This document shows positions 10,428 to 21,959 of a DNA stretch of 64,000 bases, piece after piece. Numbering within the stretch: position 1 is the stretch's first letter; each line of letters begins with the position of its first letter. The position numbers and the translations under genes are program-made. The notes under the pieces were generated by a model. It was given only the letters and a program-made list of their open reading frames with translations. It did not search any database and was not told the DNA's origin. Source of the DNA: Coffea arabica (lineage: Eukaryota > Streptophyta > Magnoliopsida > Gentianales > Rubiaceae); assembly GCF_036785885.1 (NCBI RefSeq), contig NC_092320.1, forward strand, positions 23,685,557-23,749,556, given 5' to 3'.

Positions 10428-13142
10428 TGTAGACACCAAATTTTTGTCAAATTTTGCGTTTTCTCGAATAATTTCTATTTGATGAGCAATTTATTTTCTT
10501 GCATTTTTTAAGTATATTTTTGTCTCATTTTTGTAGATTTATCTTTAAAAAGAGAGAGAAGCCATGATTTGAAAAAAAAAAAAAAAACACACACACACAC
10601 ACACAACTAAACCCATTTGACAAAAATCCCTTGGTTCCCTCCTTATTCTCTGGGACTGACAAAAAAGGAACGGCACTTTTGGGGCTCAAAAAGAAAAAAA
10701 ACTTCTCCCTCAATTGACTCTCTTCACTCGGCTCTCTCTCAGACAGACAAGCCACAACAAGAAAAAAAACTTCACTCTCAATTCCATCTCTCGGTCCTCT
10801 CTTTTTCTTCCCAAAAAAAACTAGTAGATTTGCTCCTCAACTCCAGACCAAACTTTCGGCTCTCTCTTAGCTCTCAATTGGAAAAAGAACAAAAAAAAGG
10901 GGGAACCAGGAAGATACGCTCAAGGCTTGGAAATTGTATTAAATGTCTTGGCCAAGGGACTACTACCTATATTGAAGTATTTTTCGATTTTTTTTATCAT
11001 ATTACATCCATGTTTCAGTGTCTAATTTTCTTTTGCTTTTGCTGGTTTCCTTGGTTGTGGTGTTGTTGAAGTTTTGGGGTAAAGCGATGAATAAACATTA
11101 AGAAAAAGATGATTTCTGTGAATGCATGTTAATTGTTTGAAAAAATGCAAAAAAGAATTTTAGGGACTGTTTTGCCTTAATTCAGCCTTTTTATGTTGTT
11201 TTCTTGTTCAACTTAGTTTATAGTTGTAATGTAGAAGTTATAAGGAGGGTTTTGGCATAATTTTTAAGATTTTTGGTGAAGATTATAGTGTTTTAAAAAA
11301 TAAAAAAACTGGACTGGCTTTTTGCTTTTCCGCCACCTTCGGGTCATCTTTTGCAAAAATTAACTCCGGAAATGGAACCTACGCGAAAAAATGGAGTAGG
11401 GGTGCATTTGAGAAATTTTGGCGACCGGAGAAGTCACCGGCGACCGGCGGCGGCGCCATCGGCAGCTGCCATGGCCGATAGCTGAAGAAGCTTCAGCTGG
11501 CCGAACAAGAAGAAGAAGAAACGGAAGAGGAGAAGGAGAATGGAAAGAAAGAAAAAAAAGAAAGAAAAGAAAAGAAGAAGAAAAAGGAAAAGAAATGGGC
11601 TAATTTTTTAAGTGGGCTTGTGTTTTTTTTAAGTTGGGTTTTGACTTGGGTTTTGGTTATTTTTTTTGGGTTTTACACATGGGCTTGGGAGTTGAAACCC
11701 ATGCATTTCAGCTGGGTTTGTTTGACAAAAGGGATGGACTGGGCCATTTATTTTCCTTTGAGTTTCGGCTGGGCTTAGGTACTTTTTTGGCCCAGAAATA
11801 AATAAAATGATGGCTCGATGGCCTCTTTCTTGCCCAAATCAAAAGCCGAAATTTGCACTTTTGCCCCTGATCTTTGGGGTAATTTTACTACGGCCCAGAA
11901 CATTTTAAATTTCTTTCACTTAGGTCCTTAATTTAATTGTACTTTGGTTCCTGAATTTTATCTTTTATTTAATTTTGACCCCTAAACTTTGAAAAAATAT
12001 AATTTTTATCCCCTAAAAGTTTTCAATTTTTGCAATTCAGTCCCTGGTGAGTTTTGTCCCTCTTTGTTATGATTGTTTCTTTTCTTTAGTAGCTAATTAT
12101 GTCACTTTTGAATATTTTTAAATTGTAAATTTTAGATGTTCTTAAATTTCTATGCATTTGACATATTTAGTACTTTTATTATTATTATTTTTCAATTAAA
12201 TTGGTGCCATGATTCTTTTGTTCATTTTGAGTATAAATAGGACAATTTGACTCCATTTAGTCACCACTTCAAATGGGAGGTACTCCTATTTTTATTATTT
12301 CAATGTCAATTACGTGCTCTTATGTGCTCATACGTGTTCTTATGTGTTTATATATATATTTTTATGCTTTATTTATTTGATTTAAATATTCGTTCAAATT
12401 TACTTATATATGTTTTAGTTAATTTTTATAATGATTCGAGAGGCATCTAAATACCTCAAAAATGTAATAGATAGGATAATTAGATTTGTTTTATTATATT
12501 TTTCCCTTCTAGATTGTAGTTAGACGCTCCCCGATGTAATAGGTAGGTTGTGTGTTATGTGACTTATGTGTTATGTGCCTTACCCGCTTTCCTTAGAATT
12601 TTTGCATCTAGATATTATGCTTTATGTGATACGTGCTACGTGCTCTTATATGTTTATTTGTTTTAATTTATGCCTACTTGTCTTATTATGTATTAAAATG
12701 CATGACGTCACTACACTAGTCCAATGCTAGTTGTGGCTTTTCCCCTCCGCTTACTTACTAATCCAACGCTAGTAAGGATTTTTAGAAATGAGCTAGTCCA
12801 ATGCTGGACCTTTAGGCCGTCCTGCGCTAGATTCATCTTTGTGTGATAATTCACTACATTTTCATGCATATTTTCATTTTTAGGATCTTTTTTCATTTGC
12901 ATGATATTCCCTATTATATTATCCCCTATCCTCTATATGTGTTAATCATGTCATTTAGAATTGCATCTCATTTAAATTAGTTCATTTGCTTGTTCATATT
13001 AAGAGAATTATTTTTCAAACATGGGAAATGGGTGATTATAACTTTTTTGTTTAAATACCCTATTAATCCATGTATAAGAAAATCATGTCACGAGTTTTTG
13101 CCTCCCGTACCCTTTATGTTGCATTCCCTTTTTCTTTGATCA

Positions 13143-13196
<54 letters not shown>

Positions 13197-13776
13197 ATTT
13201 AATTTCTTTTCTTTTAATTTCATCATTCGCATACTCGTGACACTTTCAAGGAATCAATTTGGCCTTCGCAATTAATGCGATTGATTCAATTAAACCCTTG
13301 AATGGATATTTTGACCCTTTCGATATTTTATAAATTTAGATTTTCATCCATGTCGGAAACATCCAAATATGATAAAATTAAGGGTTAGATTAGGAAAATT
13401 TTGACTAAACCTCGCAACTAGCTTAAACTAGGTTGAAAGGGTGCCTTAGGTTTGAATCAATTGAACCTTTGCCTTCCCTTTTTTCAACTGTGACTCCCGA
13501 ACTCTTTTTCTCTTGTTTTCAAAGACCTGGAGTTGTCAAAAGGGTTTTGATTTATTTTATTTTTGTCAAAAATATTTTTTGGGTGACTTGGTACACCAAA
13601 ACTCCATACCAAGTGGCGACTCCTATTTTTTTCCTGAAAAACCCTTTAGACTAAATTTTTGGACCCAAATTGTCGCATTTTTTAAGTCCCATTCTAGGTC
13701 CTTTTTCATTTATTATTAATAAATCACATCTTTTTATAAACACTTTCTTTTCCATCGCGAAAAATGGGGCGCGACA
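10428..13776 (+). repeat. 3' LTR of the gag-only element (3349 bp)
   Basis: It starts TGTAGACACC after the polypurine tract and ends GCGACA. From 11051 onward it repeats 1-2691. It differs from the 5' copy by scattered substitutions after about 12115 and by an expanded (TA)n run at about 13146-13190, where the 5' copy has only a few TA units. The segment 10560-10910 holds a short (CA)n run and A-rich tracts. Confidence 0.9.
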
Positions 13777-14531
13777 GGAACGAAAGAAAACAGCACATAG
13801 CTCTGATTGCTAACATACTTTGGCAACTATGGAAAGATAGGAATGAGCTGGAATTTGAAGAAAAAGAGAAGGATGGAATTAGAGTAGTGCAAAAGGCCAG
13901 TATTGAGTGGATGGAGTTTGAGGAAGCTGGTACAGGAAAGAAAGCTAGGAGTACATTAGAAACAGATACAGCAAATGCAAGTCAAGGAGAGACAGGAATG
14001 GAGGGAAGAGACCTGATAGAACTTCAGATTGCAATACAGAAATCAGGAGAGGGACACAAATTGGGAATTGGCGTAGTGGCCAAGCAGAATGGAGGAAGAA
14101 CCAAAGCTAAATGGGCGCTAGTGGACAGAAGCTCACTAACGAATATCCAAGATGAAGCTATAGCAGTGAGACTGGCACTAATGAAAGCAAGGCAGCTTGG
14201 TTGGCAAAGGATCAAAGTCATAAACGCCAATAAACATCTGATTGCTTTGCTGAAAAGTGGGAAAGGAGACAATCCGAACGCAGTCACGTTGGTGGAAGAC
14301 ATACTTGCTTTAGCTAATCTATTTCAAATGTGCTTTTTTGAAGTAGGAAAGTCTAGTAATATGACTCTAAGTAAACTTATTAGTCATTATGCTCTTAGCA
14401 TATTTATGGATGAGGAGAGAATTTTTGTCTCTCGCTAGTGTCATGGTACACTTTGTATAGGTGATTGAGCCGTTGCTCAAATATTGCAAAGTTTGGTTTG
14501 ATAAAATTCATCTATCGTTTCCCAAAAAAAA
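13777..14531 (+). pseudogene. 3' remnant of an L1-type LINE (RNase H domain and tail)
   Basis: Directly after the 3' LTR an open frame continues to the TAG at 14436-14438. The protein has the segment LWKDRNELEFEEKEKDG, typical of the region after reverse transcriptase in plant LINEs, followed by an RNase-H-like domain (GIGVVAKQ, DEAIAVRLALMKA, LALANLF). A ~85-bp untranslated region follows and ends with a short A-run at about 14522-14531, as expected for a LINE 3' end. The apparent start codon at 13764 belongs to the LTR, so the fragment has no start of its own. It was cut by insertion of the gag-only element, and its 5' part should lie left of the window or be lost. Confidence 0.8.
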
Positions 14532-15178
14532 GAAGAGTATTTTGTGATGGGTAGCAGGAAAATAGCATTTGACACATTCAAAAATTGAATATTAATTAAA
14601 AAATGCTTCTCTATTCTCTTTCTATTGAAGATGTTAACATAAACTCCAAGTTGTTCAAATTGCATTTGGAAATGTTCAAAATTCATGAATTTTCATGTAG
14701 TTAACATCCATCACACAGTTAAACATGATTTTGTAGTCATTTCTTCATCACCGGTTTACCAAGCCCTTTCCTTCTTTTTGCGCTATACTAATAATATCGT
14801 GCCCTGTGTCTTGGGCTCCTTGAATATGTAATATACTGGTTAAATAACCCTCAAACTTCGAAGTTCAATGTTTAGACTTTAAGGAAATGATTCAATGTAT
14901 TTTTTTAACCTTAAGGAAGTCATTCAAATTTTGGTGATAAGATCTCATTAGTTTTAGCAATTATCCAAAGTAACTACTTTAGGAAGAATATTCATCTTAA
15001 TTTACTAGTTATGACTTATTGCATATAGTATTCACCAAATAATTTCCTACAAATTGAAATAATTAGAAGACAATACCAAAATAGTTCTAAGATAACTGTA
15101 AACAATTTGAAAACAATGAAAATTCATTGTATCTATTTACTAGTGGAATCCTATTCTAATCCAACGTATTCAACTCAA
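14532..15178. other. AT-rich intergenic DNA, nothing recognised
   Basis: I see no open frame, RNA gene or repeat boundary that I can support here. Confidence 0.5.
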
Positions 15179-15180
15179 TA

Positions 15181-15866
15181 CAGTAAAATCTCTATAAATT
15201 AATACTCGATAAATTAATAACCTTTATTAAATAATAATTTTTCTCAATCACAAGTTGGGCTAACAAGTTAAATTAATAATTTTGAGAAAATAATAAGATA
15301 ATAAGTTTTTTTGAAAACCTGCCATACATATCATAAATTAATAATTCACTAAAATTATATATCATATTTTCCTAAAATATCAGTTTATTGTTGATTTATG
15401 AACACCTTTTAGCTAGGAGCTGATAATTTAACAATGAAATATGTAAGCAGACTTTGTATTTTTTTATTATAAGAAGGTTTTCTTTTCATTTATATACATA
15501 ATATTTTTAATCCAATGCATTTAATAAAATAAAAGTAGACATCTATGATGTAGTATTCCTAAGTCTTTTTAACCTGTTTATTATAGAAAAATAATATCAG
15601 TTACATATATAAATTGAACATTGAAAACATTAATAGAATTAAATTATGTTTGCAAATCAAGTACACTGTTACCCTCATTTTATTAATAGAATAGTTCACA
15701 TTTTTGTAAAATAAAATAAAACTTTAATTAATTAAATGAAAGTTTCATTAAATTGCAAGTACACTCCATAAATTGATAAATTATTATTTTATCAATTAGT
15801 TAATACCTCTTTAAATTAATTGAATTTATATGATCCCAAAGTTATTAATTTATAGAGGTTTTGCTG
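15181..15866. mobile_element. Emigrant/pogo-like non-autonomous DNA transposon (686 bp)
   Basis: It begins CAGTAAAATCTCTATAAATT and its far end is the inverted complement (CAGCAAAACCTCTATAAATT read inward), with two mismatches over about 25 bp. TA flanks both sides (15179-15180 and 15867-15868). The termini match the Emigrant family of Tc1/mariner-pogo MITEs described in Arabidopsis. The interior is AT-rich and has no transposase frame. Confidence 0.82.
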
Positions 15867-15868
15867 TA

Positions 15869-16360
15869 TCTTTATTTTATGCAATACTATCTACAATTCT
15901 TTGCAATGTAATAATTATTGCATAATGCTCCACAGTTACCATTCCTCGCTTTCCTCATGTTTTCAATTAGATCACTTTCTTTGTCATTGAGATATGATAC
16001 ATTTTCTTTCTATTCTCACATTTACCTAATCTACTTGCAATTTCTTCCAATTTCTTTCAACTTCAAGTACGTTAACAAATCATATAAAAAATATTATTCC
16101 AAAAGAAATTTTGTTTTCCTTTTTCACCATAAATTTAAATATCTTACATAAGCACGCAGACTTACTTTTCCTTTTCCTGCTTTTTGTAGGAATCTTAATC
16201 TGAAAGAATGGAGAAAGCATTGTTAGCAAAAAAAACTTATTTTGACACTCAATCTATATTTACTCATGGACTAGTATTGCCATACTGACAATGTACAAAA
16301 TTTTCTACTCGACTTTAAAAGGTTGCTGCACAAATATTGTCTAAATTTGAATTTTATTTT
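15869..16360. other. Intergenic DNA, nothing recognised
   Basis: An open frame at 15918-16151 has no start context or domain and looks like chance. Nothing else is supported. Confidence 0.4.
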
Positions 16361-18976
16361 TGTGAGAACCCGAAAATTTTCTTATTTTCTAGACTTTATT
16401 TTATTTAATTGCACGCCTTTTCTATATTTTCTTTATTAGGAAAATTTTCTAGATAATTTTTATGAGTAAATATAGTTTTAAAATCATTTTTCTAGTACCA
16501 GTTAGTTTTTGAGATTTTAGGATATATATTGGACGTGGGACCCGCTAGTGCGGTACGTGCGATAAATTCGGCCAATTAAGTTAAGTTTTGTATACAGGGA
16601 TTAATTTACTAGGTGTTAAGGGGTAATTAGTGGTTACCTAAATGGATTAATGTTGGAGAGACAAAAGGATAGTTTTGAACAAAAAAGATGACAAGTGTCA
16701 CCTTGTGATTCCCTCTTGGACTTTGACCATCTTACCTAACTTTACTAAATAACAAAATTTGTCCTAAAAATCATCACTTTCTTCATCCTCTTGGCCGAAC
16801 CATCTAAGGAGAGAAAAGAAAGAAAACCTTCAACTTGTGTCTTCAATTTTTGCTTCAATCTTATGATCTAACCGATAAAACTCCAATTTTCTCTATAAAA
16901 ATCATTTGCAAGGTAGGATTAAGGTAGTTGGTGGAGTGGTTTGGAAAGAGGAGGTGATAAGTTGCTTCTTTTCTTGAGTTTACAAGGTGAGTGGCTAAGG
17001 AATTCTTTTTTATTCTTGATAATATTCAATTAGTGGCTTGTGATAGTTAAAAAAGTGATTTTGTGGAAGATTTCATGACTTTTAGTGGAGATTGATGAAT
17101 TTCTGATTTTATTCATGAATTTTCTGATTTTATACGATTAGTGTTGGTTGGCCATGGATGATGGTTTGGTATGGTCTAAAGTGAAGCTTTGGTGTGTTAA
17201 TTGTAGTTATTTGCGAAAAATTTCCATTTTGCATCGAAAATTTCAGATTCAGGGTTTTGAATTGGGATTTTTCTAGGGTTATTATGGAACTTTTGAATTG
17301 GTTTTGTTTAAAGGGTATTGTAACCCTAATAAGGTGTATTGAATGGCATAGGACTTGTACTTGTAGTTGTGGTTGTGTTGGTTGAAAATGAATGATGAAT
17401 TGTAGGGTGGAAATCTAAAATTTTAAGAGGAAATGCTGTCCAAATTTTAGGTCCATATGCCTTCTTGGAATTGGGTTGCTTAGAGTGTTAATTAGTGACT
17501 TTGGGGTTATCTAAACCTTTAGCACCAAGTGTTCCTTATATTACTTTCAAGTTCTTTTGGCTTTACATTAGTGATATGTGGTTTCGGTTTATGACTCGTA
17601 TTCGAGTCTCATTGTGTTTTCTTGAATGTTTTAGGGCGTGCCGGTGACTCAAGGCGCTTGTTGGGTGGAAATTTGTGAAAACTCTCTTTGTTTGATTGGT
17701 GAGTGTACTACTCACATGATTGTTATTTCATGGCTTTGTTATACTTGAAATCTATGATTTAAATGCTTGTGTATACTGTTGAGATTGGTTGAGACGAGAG
17801 TGTACTTTATCACTTTCGCACTCTATGGCTTATGTGACTCTTTACTGTATCAATTGAATGTCTTTTGAATATACTTAAACTGGGGTCGTTTGGATGTGTA
17901 TCCAACGACTTGTACTGTTGACTCTGAGCTCAACTCCATTGGTGGTCGATTGACTCGAGCCGGCAAGGGCATGGTCGAGGAGATTGACTAGCCATGGGGA
18001 CTGTTTATATGGAATCATTGGGTATGAGACTCTTGATTCCGGTATATTCGAGTATTACCATTTTGAACTAGTTGGAGTTCGGACCGGTAGGGGTATGTGA
18101 GGTGGACGGAAACTGGAGAAAGTGGAGTCTACGGTATTGGTTACTCTTTAAGCATTGACGGAGGGTCAACGGGACGAGATCAAGTACGGCAAGTGAGGTA
18201 AAGGGTTCTTGAGAGCCGCCCATATCCTTTTAAAAATCCTGATTGAAATGTGGTGTTAGATGATTCACTTATTGAATGTATTTGGATTGAGTAACTTTGT
18301 GCTTATATGAACTTCGTTACTTGTGTGATGGTACCTCGTTGGGCGAAATCTCACTCTATTACCTTTATTTTTCTTACAGGGATATGAATAACTTTTGGGA
18401 GACTGTGATTTTGAAGTCAAATTGAGCTAGTTTAATATTCTTTTATATAGCTCCTCGCTGGTTGGAAAACCTTAAGTGTATTTTGATTCAACATTTTCTT
18501 TTGAGTTGTAAATTTGCAACTATACGTGTATAAACGTGTTTGGTAATGTTCATGTGTTATTTTGGGTTGTAAACGTCTAATTTCAAGGTCTATATGATTT
18601 GATGGTAATCGGTTGGGTTTCGGACAGGATCGGATTTTGAACGACAAAAGAAAAATTTTGGCGGAAAAGGCACAGGGGAATCCGGCCGCAAATCCGGCCA
18701 AATCTTGGCCGGATTGTCTTGGAATTTTTGAATTCGAGCAGTTGGTCACTGCCTCCAATTCGGCTAGATTCCGACCGGATTGTGACGTGGCAGCACTATT
18801 CATGTGCTGCTCTGATTTTCCATTTTCCGTTTTGTGATTTTTGATTTGTTTGAGTGCGCTAATATTTTTCGAAACGTTTTAGAATGTATATAACCGTCTT
18901 AGTAGTCCTGGCGAGAGTTGGGCAGGCAGTCTGCTAACCCCTTTGGTACGCTTTAGGGGAAGGTGAGGCTGTCACA
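16361..18976 (+). mobile_element. Solo LTR of a Tekay/Del-type Ty3/gypsy element (2616 bp)
   Basis: It starts TGTGAGAACCCGAAAATTTT and ends GGCTGTCACA. Both flanks carry the 5-bp duplication ATTTT (16356-16360 and 18977-18981). No primer site, internal region or second LTR is present. The end segment (AGTCCTGGCGAGAGTTGGGC) and several interior segments, such as ACTCGAGCCGGCA and GACGGAG-GTCA, are shared with the LTR of the 32719-64000 array, so the two are related families. Orientation is taken from that match. A solo LTR is what remains after recombination between the two LTRs of one insertion. Confidence 0.9.
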
Positions 18977-19071
18977 ATTTTATGTGGCATGCATTTTGCT
19001 TGTTGAATAAAAAAATTAGATACCATCATGACAGAAAAGATTTAACTGAAGTCTTAGCAATTAATCATGAG

Positions 19072-19073
<2 letters not shown>

Positions 19074-19124
<51 letters not shown>
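19074..19124. repeat. (TA)n microsatellite
   Basis: About 25 TA units with one interruption by a C near the start. Confidence 0.95.
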
Positions 19125-19128
<4 letters not shown>

Positions 19129-19252
19129 CATAAGTTCATAATACTGTACTTATCACTCAAATTTTTTATAATTTTGGACAAAATGAAGTTGATGGATAAA
19201 AATATGAGAGCTTATAGTGAAAAAAGTAAAGATGTGATGACCATAGATTATT

Positions 19253-20484
19253 GGGAAAAAAGTTTCAATGGCACTCAAACTTTTAACCACATAAAGTTTT
19301 AGCCTTTCAACAATTAGGAGGAAACTTTTGGCCCCGATCTATCAATAGTGTAAATTGCTGACCCTTCAATGAATTCCAACCATTTTATGTGTGATGAAAA
19401 TGAGGACATTTTTGTCCGTGCATGAATATTAATCAAATATCCAAAGAAAATAAAAAATTCCAATGGACACCTCGGCCAAAATAGACATTAACTCACAAAT
19501 ATACGCTTAACAACAGGGAAAAAACACCCCAAAAATCCCATTTTTTCCATTCTCTTTTCAATGTTTTCACATAATTTAGTGGATCTAAAACCAAACCTTA
19601 TTTACGTCCTCCTCTGTGTGCTTTTCTCCATGTGAAATTGAGTGAGAGAGAAAGATAGTAATAAGACAAATATTCAGCAATGGACAGAGGAGAAGGTGGC
19701 GATGGATCTATGCAATTTATGCTTTATTCTCCATGCTTGCTTTTCTGCTTTCTCATCTTATGTATCATGCTTCTATCAAGAATGGGTTTCTTGAGTAAAG
19801 GAAAAAGATGAAGAAAAGAATGGATTTCTTGAGAAAGTGAATGATTCCAATCAAAACAATGGAAAGAAGATAAAAGAACCATTGGATTTGGGAAACCCAG
19901 CGTGGATGTCATCGGACCCATTAGCTATTGTTCTTCTTTTTCTTTGACGCCACAATGCTTACTACTTTTACCTTCCGGGAGGTCACCCCCTAAAGAGTTC
20001 CATATGGTATAAAATTAATGATTGTAAATATGTTGATTTTATTTGCATTTGTAAGATTCAAAATATCCATTTGTTGGTTTTATAAGTTTTACAAATCATT
20101 GTTAAAGAGTGACTTTTAGATCGTAAAAAAGTAAGATTTCTGGGATTTCTTAATTTTTTAATTTTGTCATTGAAGTGGGCTTTTTGGGATTTGTTGCATT
20201 TGGGTGACATTGTTAAAGTTGAGTTGAAGCTTGATTTTGCATATTTCAATAGAGAAAATGGTTTTATTTTTTAGCAGGAGTTTGAGTTTACTACCTTTTA
20301 TTCGATTAATATGTCTGCATGAACAAGAATGCCCTCGTTTCCGTTACTTATAACGGTTAGAATTCATAGAAGGGCTAGCAATTTACACTATTGATAGATC
20401 GGGGTCAAAAGTTTCCTCATAATTGTTGAAAAGACTAAAACTTTATATGGTTAAAAGTTCGAGGACTACAAGGACTTTTTTCCC
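19253..20484. mobile_element. Mutator-like element (MULE), non-autonomous, 1232 bp
   Basis: The two ends are long inverted copies: 19253-~19441 pairs with 20484-~20297 as imperfect terminal repeats of about 190 bp, starting GGGAAAAAAGT. Identity is high over the first ~135 bp and lower further in. Perfect 9-bp copies of TAGATTATT flank the element (19244-19252 and 20485-20493). Long inverted repeats with a 9-bp duplication are the signature of Mutator-like transposons. The ~850-bp interior has no transposase. It includes mixed-composition DNA (about 19550-20240) that could be captured host sequence, but I do not recognise a source gene. Confidence 0.87.
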
Positions 20485-20555
20485 TAGATTATTTAGATCC
20501 TCATGAAAATCATGCTTTTTTGGTCCAAATGATCCGTCACTAACAACAATAATTG

Positions 20556-20740
20556 GCTCCATTTGGATTAGTTATTTTTTGGGGTGTTTTCGAAGAAAAT
20601 TACTGTAGCAGTGTATATGAAAATTTTTTTGAAATATTTGATATGTTTTATGGATGAGATATTTTTTGAATTATTGTGTATTATTGTAGTATTGTATTTG
20701 AAAAACTTATTTTTGAAAAAATAGCCAATCCAAACGGAGC
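20556..20740. mobile_element. Small MITE (185 bp)
   Basis: The left end GCTCCATTTGGATTAGTTAT and the right end read inward (GCTCCGTTTGGATTGGCTAT) are inverted copies over ~25 bp with a few mismatches. The interior is short and AT-rich with no open frame. I could not identify an exact target duplication, so the superfamily is uncertain. Confidence 0.65.
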
Positions 20741-20813
20741 AAATGATTTATCAAAAGTTGCATACAATTTAATTGCGAGATTTGGGAGGAAAACTTGCAA
20801 TGAAGGCCCTGTT

Positions 20814-21079
20814 TGATGGCCTTATTCAGCACTTAAAGTTAATGGATTCAAATTTTAATATGTTCCGACATGTTTGATAATAAAAATTGAACATCTGAAT
20901 TAATTAAATGACAGTAAATTTCCTAAGCAAAATTTGCTTCCAAAATTAAGTGATAAACTATTCACTTATCACTGAATGTGATATACACACAAATGTATTA
21001 TATTTAATATTTAACAATTTAATAACTTAAAGGATTCAAGTTTCAAATTTCAGATTTCAGTTTTTATCAAACACACCCT
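20814..21079. mobile_element. Probable hAT-type MITE (266 bp)
   Basis: The left end AGGCCCTGTTTGAT and the right end read inward (AGGGTGTGTTTGATA) form short imperfect inverted repeats of the type common on plant hAT MITEs. The AT-rich interior shows no coding. No clean 8-bp duplication was found, so the boundaries are approximate. Confidence 0.5.
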
Positions 21080-21959
21080 AATTGTTCATGCTTTAAAAAT
21101 AGTAGTATTTTAATTGTGATGTTTATTCTTCTTTTTCCAATCTTACTTGCCAAAATCCAAAATTTTGAATTTAAATGTAATATACATATGATTAAAAAAG
21201 GGCACAATATTACAAATAGAGACCAGATATGACTTTGACTTTTTTAGCATGATAAATATTTTGGAAGGTTCTAAATAGAAAATGTGACACTTTCAATACT
21301 ATTTAAAAGAAAAGAAAGCAAAAAAGAGGCCAACTATGAATCCATGTCAGAAATAAGAAAAAAGACAAAAAAGAAAAGACAAAAAAAGAAAAGAAAGAAC
21401 AAAGTAATAGAAAAAGGCTTTTTCTAAAGGATGTTCTATTTGTATTCCTTGGCATACCTACATTTCATCCAACTTATCATGTGTATACACGCATTAACAA
21501 TTATTACTTTCTCTTAAATTTATACACTTTTTTTAATTAATCTCATTGCATTTATACATTTTTTCTCTAATTAATTTTATATTTTTAAAATTCTAATATC
21601 TGAAATACATTTTTACGGGTGCTCATTAAACAAACAGATAGGAAAAAAAGAAATAAAAACAAAAAACTTATTGCAAATCCCTGTGATATAGAAGTGCGTC
21701 TTCTGATGTCCTTAATGACCAAAATACCCCTTCGAAATTTCCATTTCTAAATTCGATTCCGGCAGGCGGATGCCGTGAGAAGAAGAGATTGCATTGCAGC
21801 AGAGCTAAGTGAGTAAGAAAAGAGAGAGCCACTGACTAAATTCAGCCACCAATTCAATATTCTCCAAAATACACAGCAGAAATCTTCACAAAAATCGCAC
21901 CAAAAAAAAAAAAAAAGAAATACTAATCACAATTAAGATAATTCTTTTGCATAAAGAAA
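21080..21959 (+). other. 5' flank and leader of PEX2
   Basis: This holds the upstream region of the PEX2 gene. An A-rich segment lies at about 21300-21420 and an A-run at 21904-21917. The GA-rich stretch 21775-21835 followed by sequence up to the ATG at 21960 is a plausible 5' untranslated region. I cannot assign a TATA box or a transcription start with confidence. Confidence 0.4.

Larger units (their letters stand above)
1..13776 (+). mobile_element. Gag-only (TR-GAG-like) Tat/Ogre-type LTR retrotransposon, left end outside the window
   Basis: Positions 1-2691 recur at 11051-13776, giving two direct LTRs around an internal region of about 7.7 kb. The right LTR starts at 10428 (TGTAGACACC) after a purine tract and ends GCGACA at 13776, so the left LTR should begin about 620 bp before the window. 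In order inside: primer site, ~2.1 kb leader, gag (4798-6615), ~2.3 kb purine-rich non-coding DNA, three sets of tandem repeats, polypurine tract. I find no protease, reverse transcriptase, RNase H or integrase motif in any frame. Gag and primer site resemble the Tat/Ogre lineage. Elements with only gag between LTRs are known in plants as TR-GAG and depend on another element's enzymes. The target duplication cannot be checked because the left end is missing. Confidence 0.88.

Noticed and set aside
18432-18837. Overlapping open frames on both strands
   Set aside because: They lie in the solo LTR and have no domain. The opposite-strand pair arises from the same sequence.
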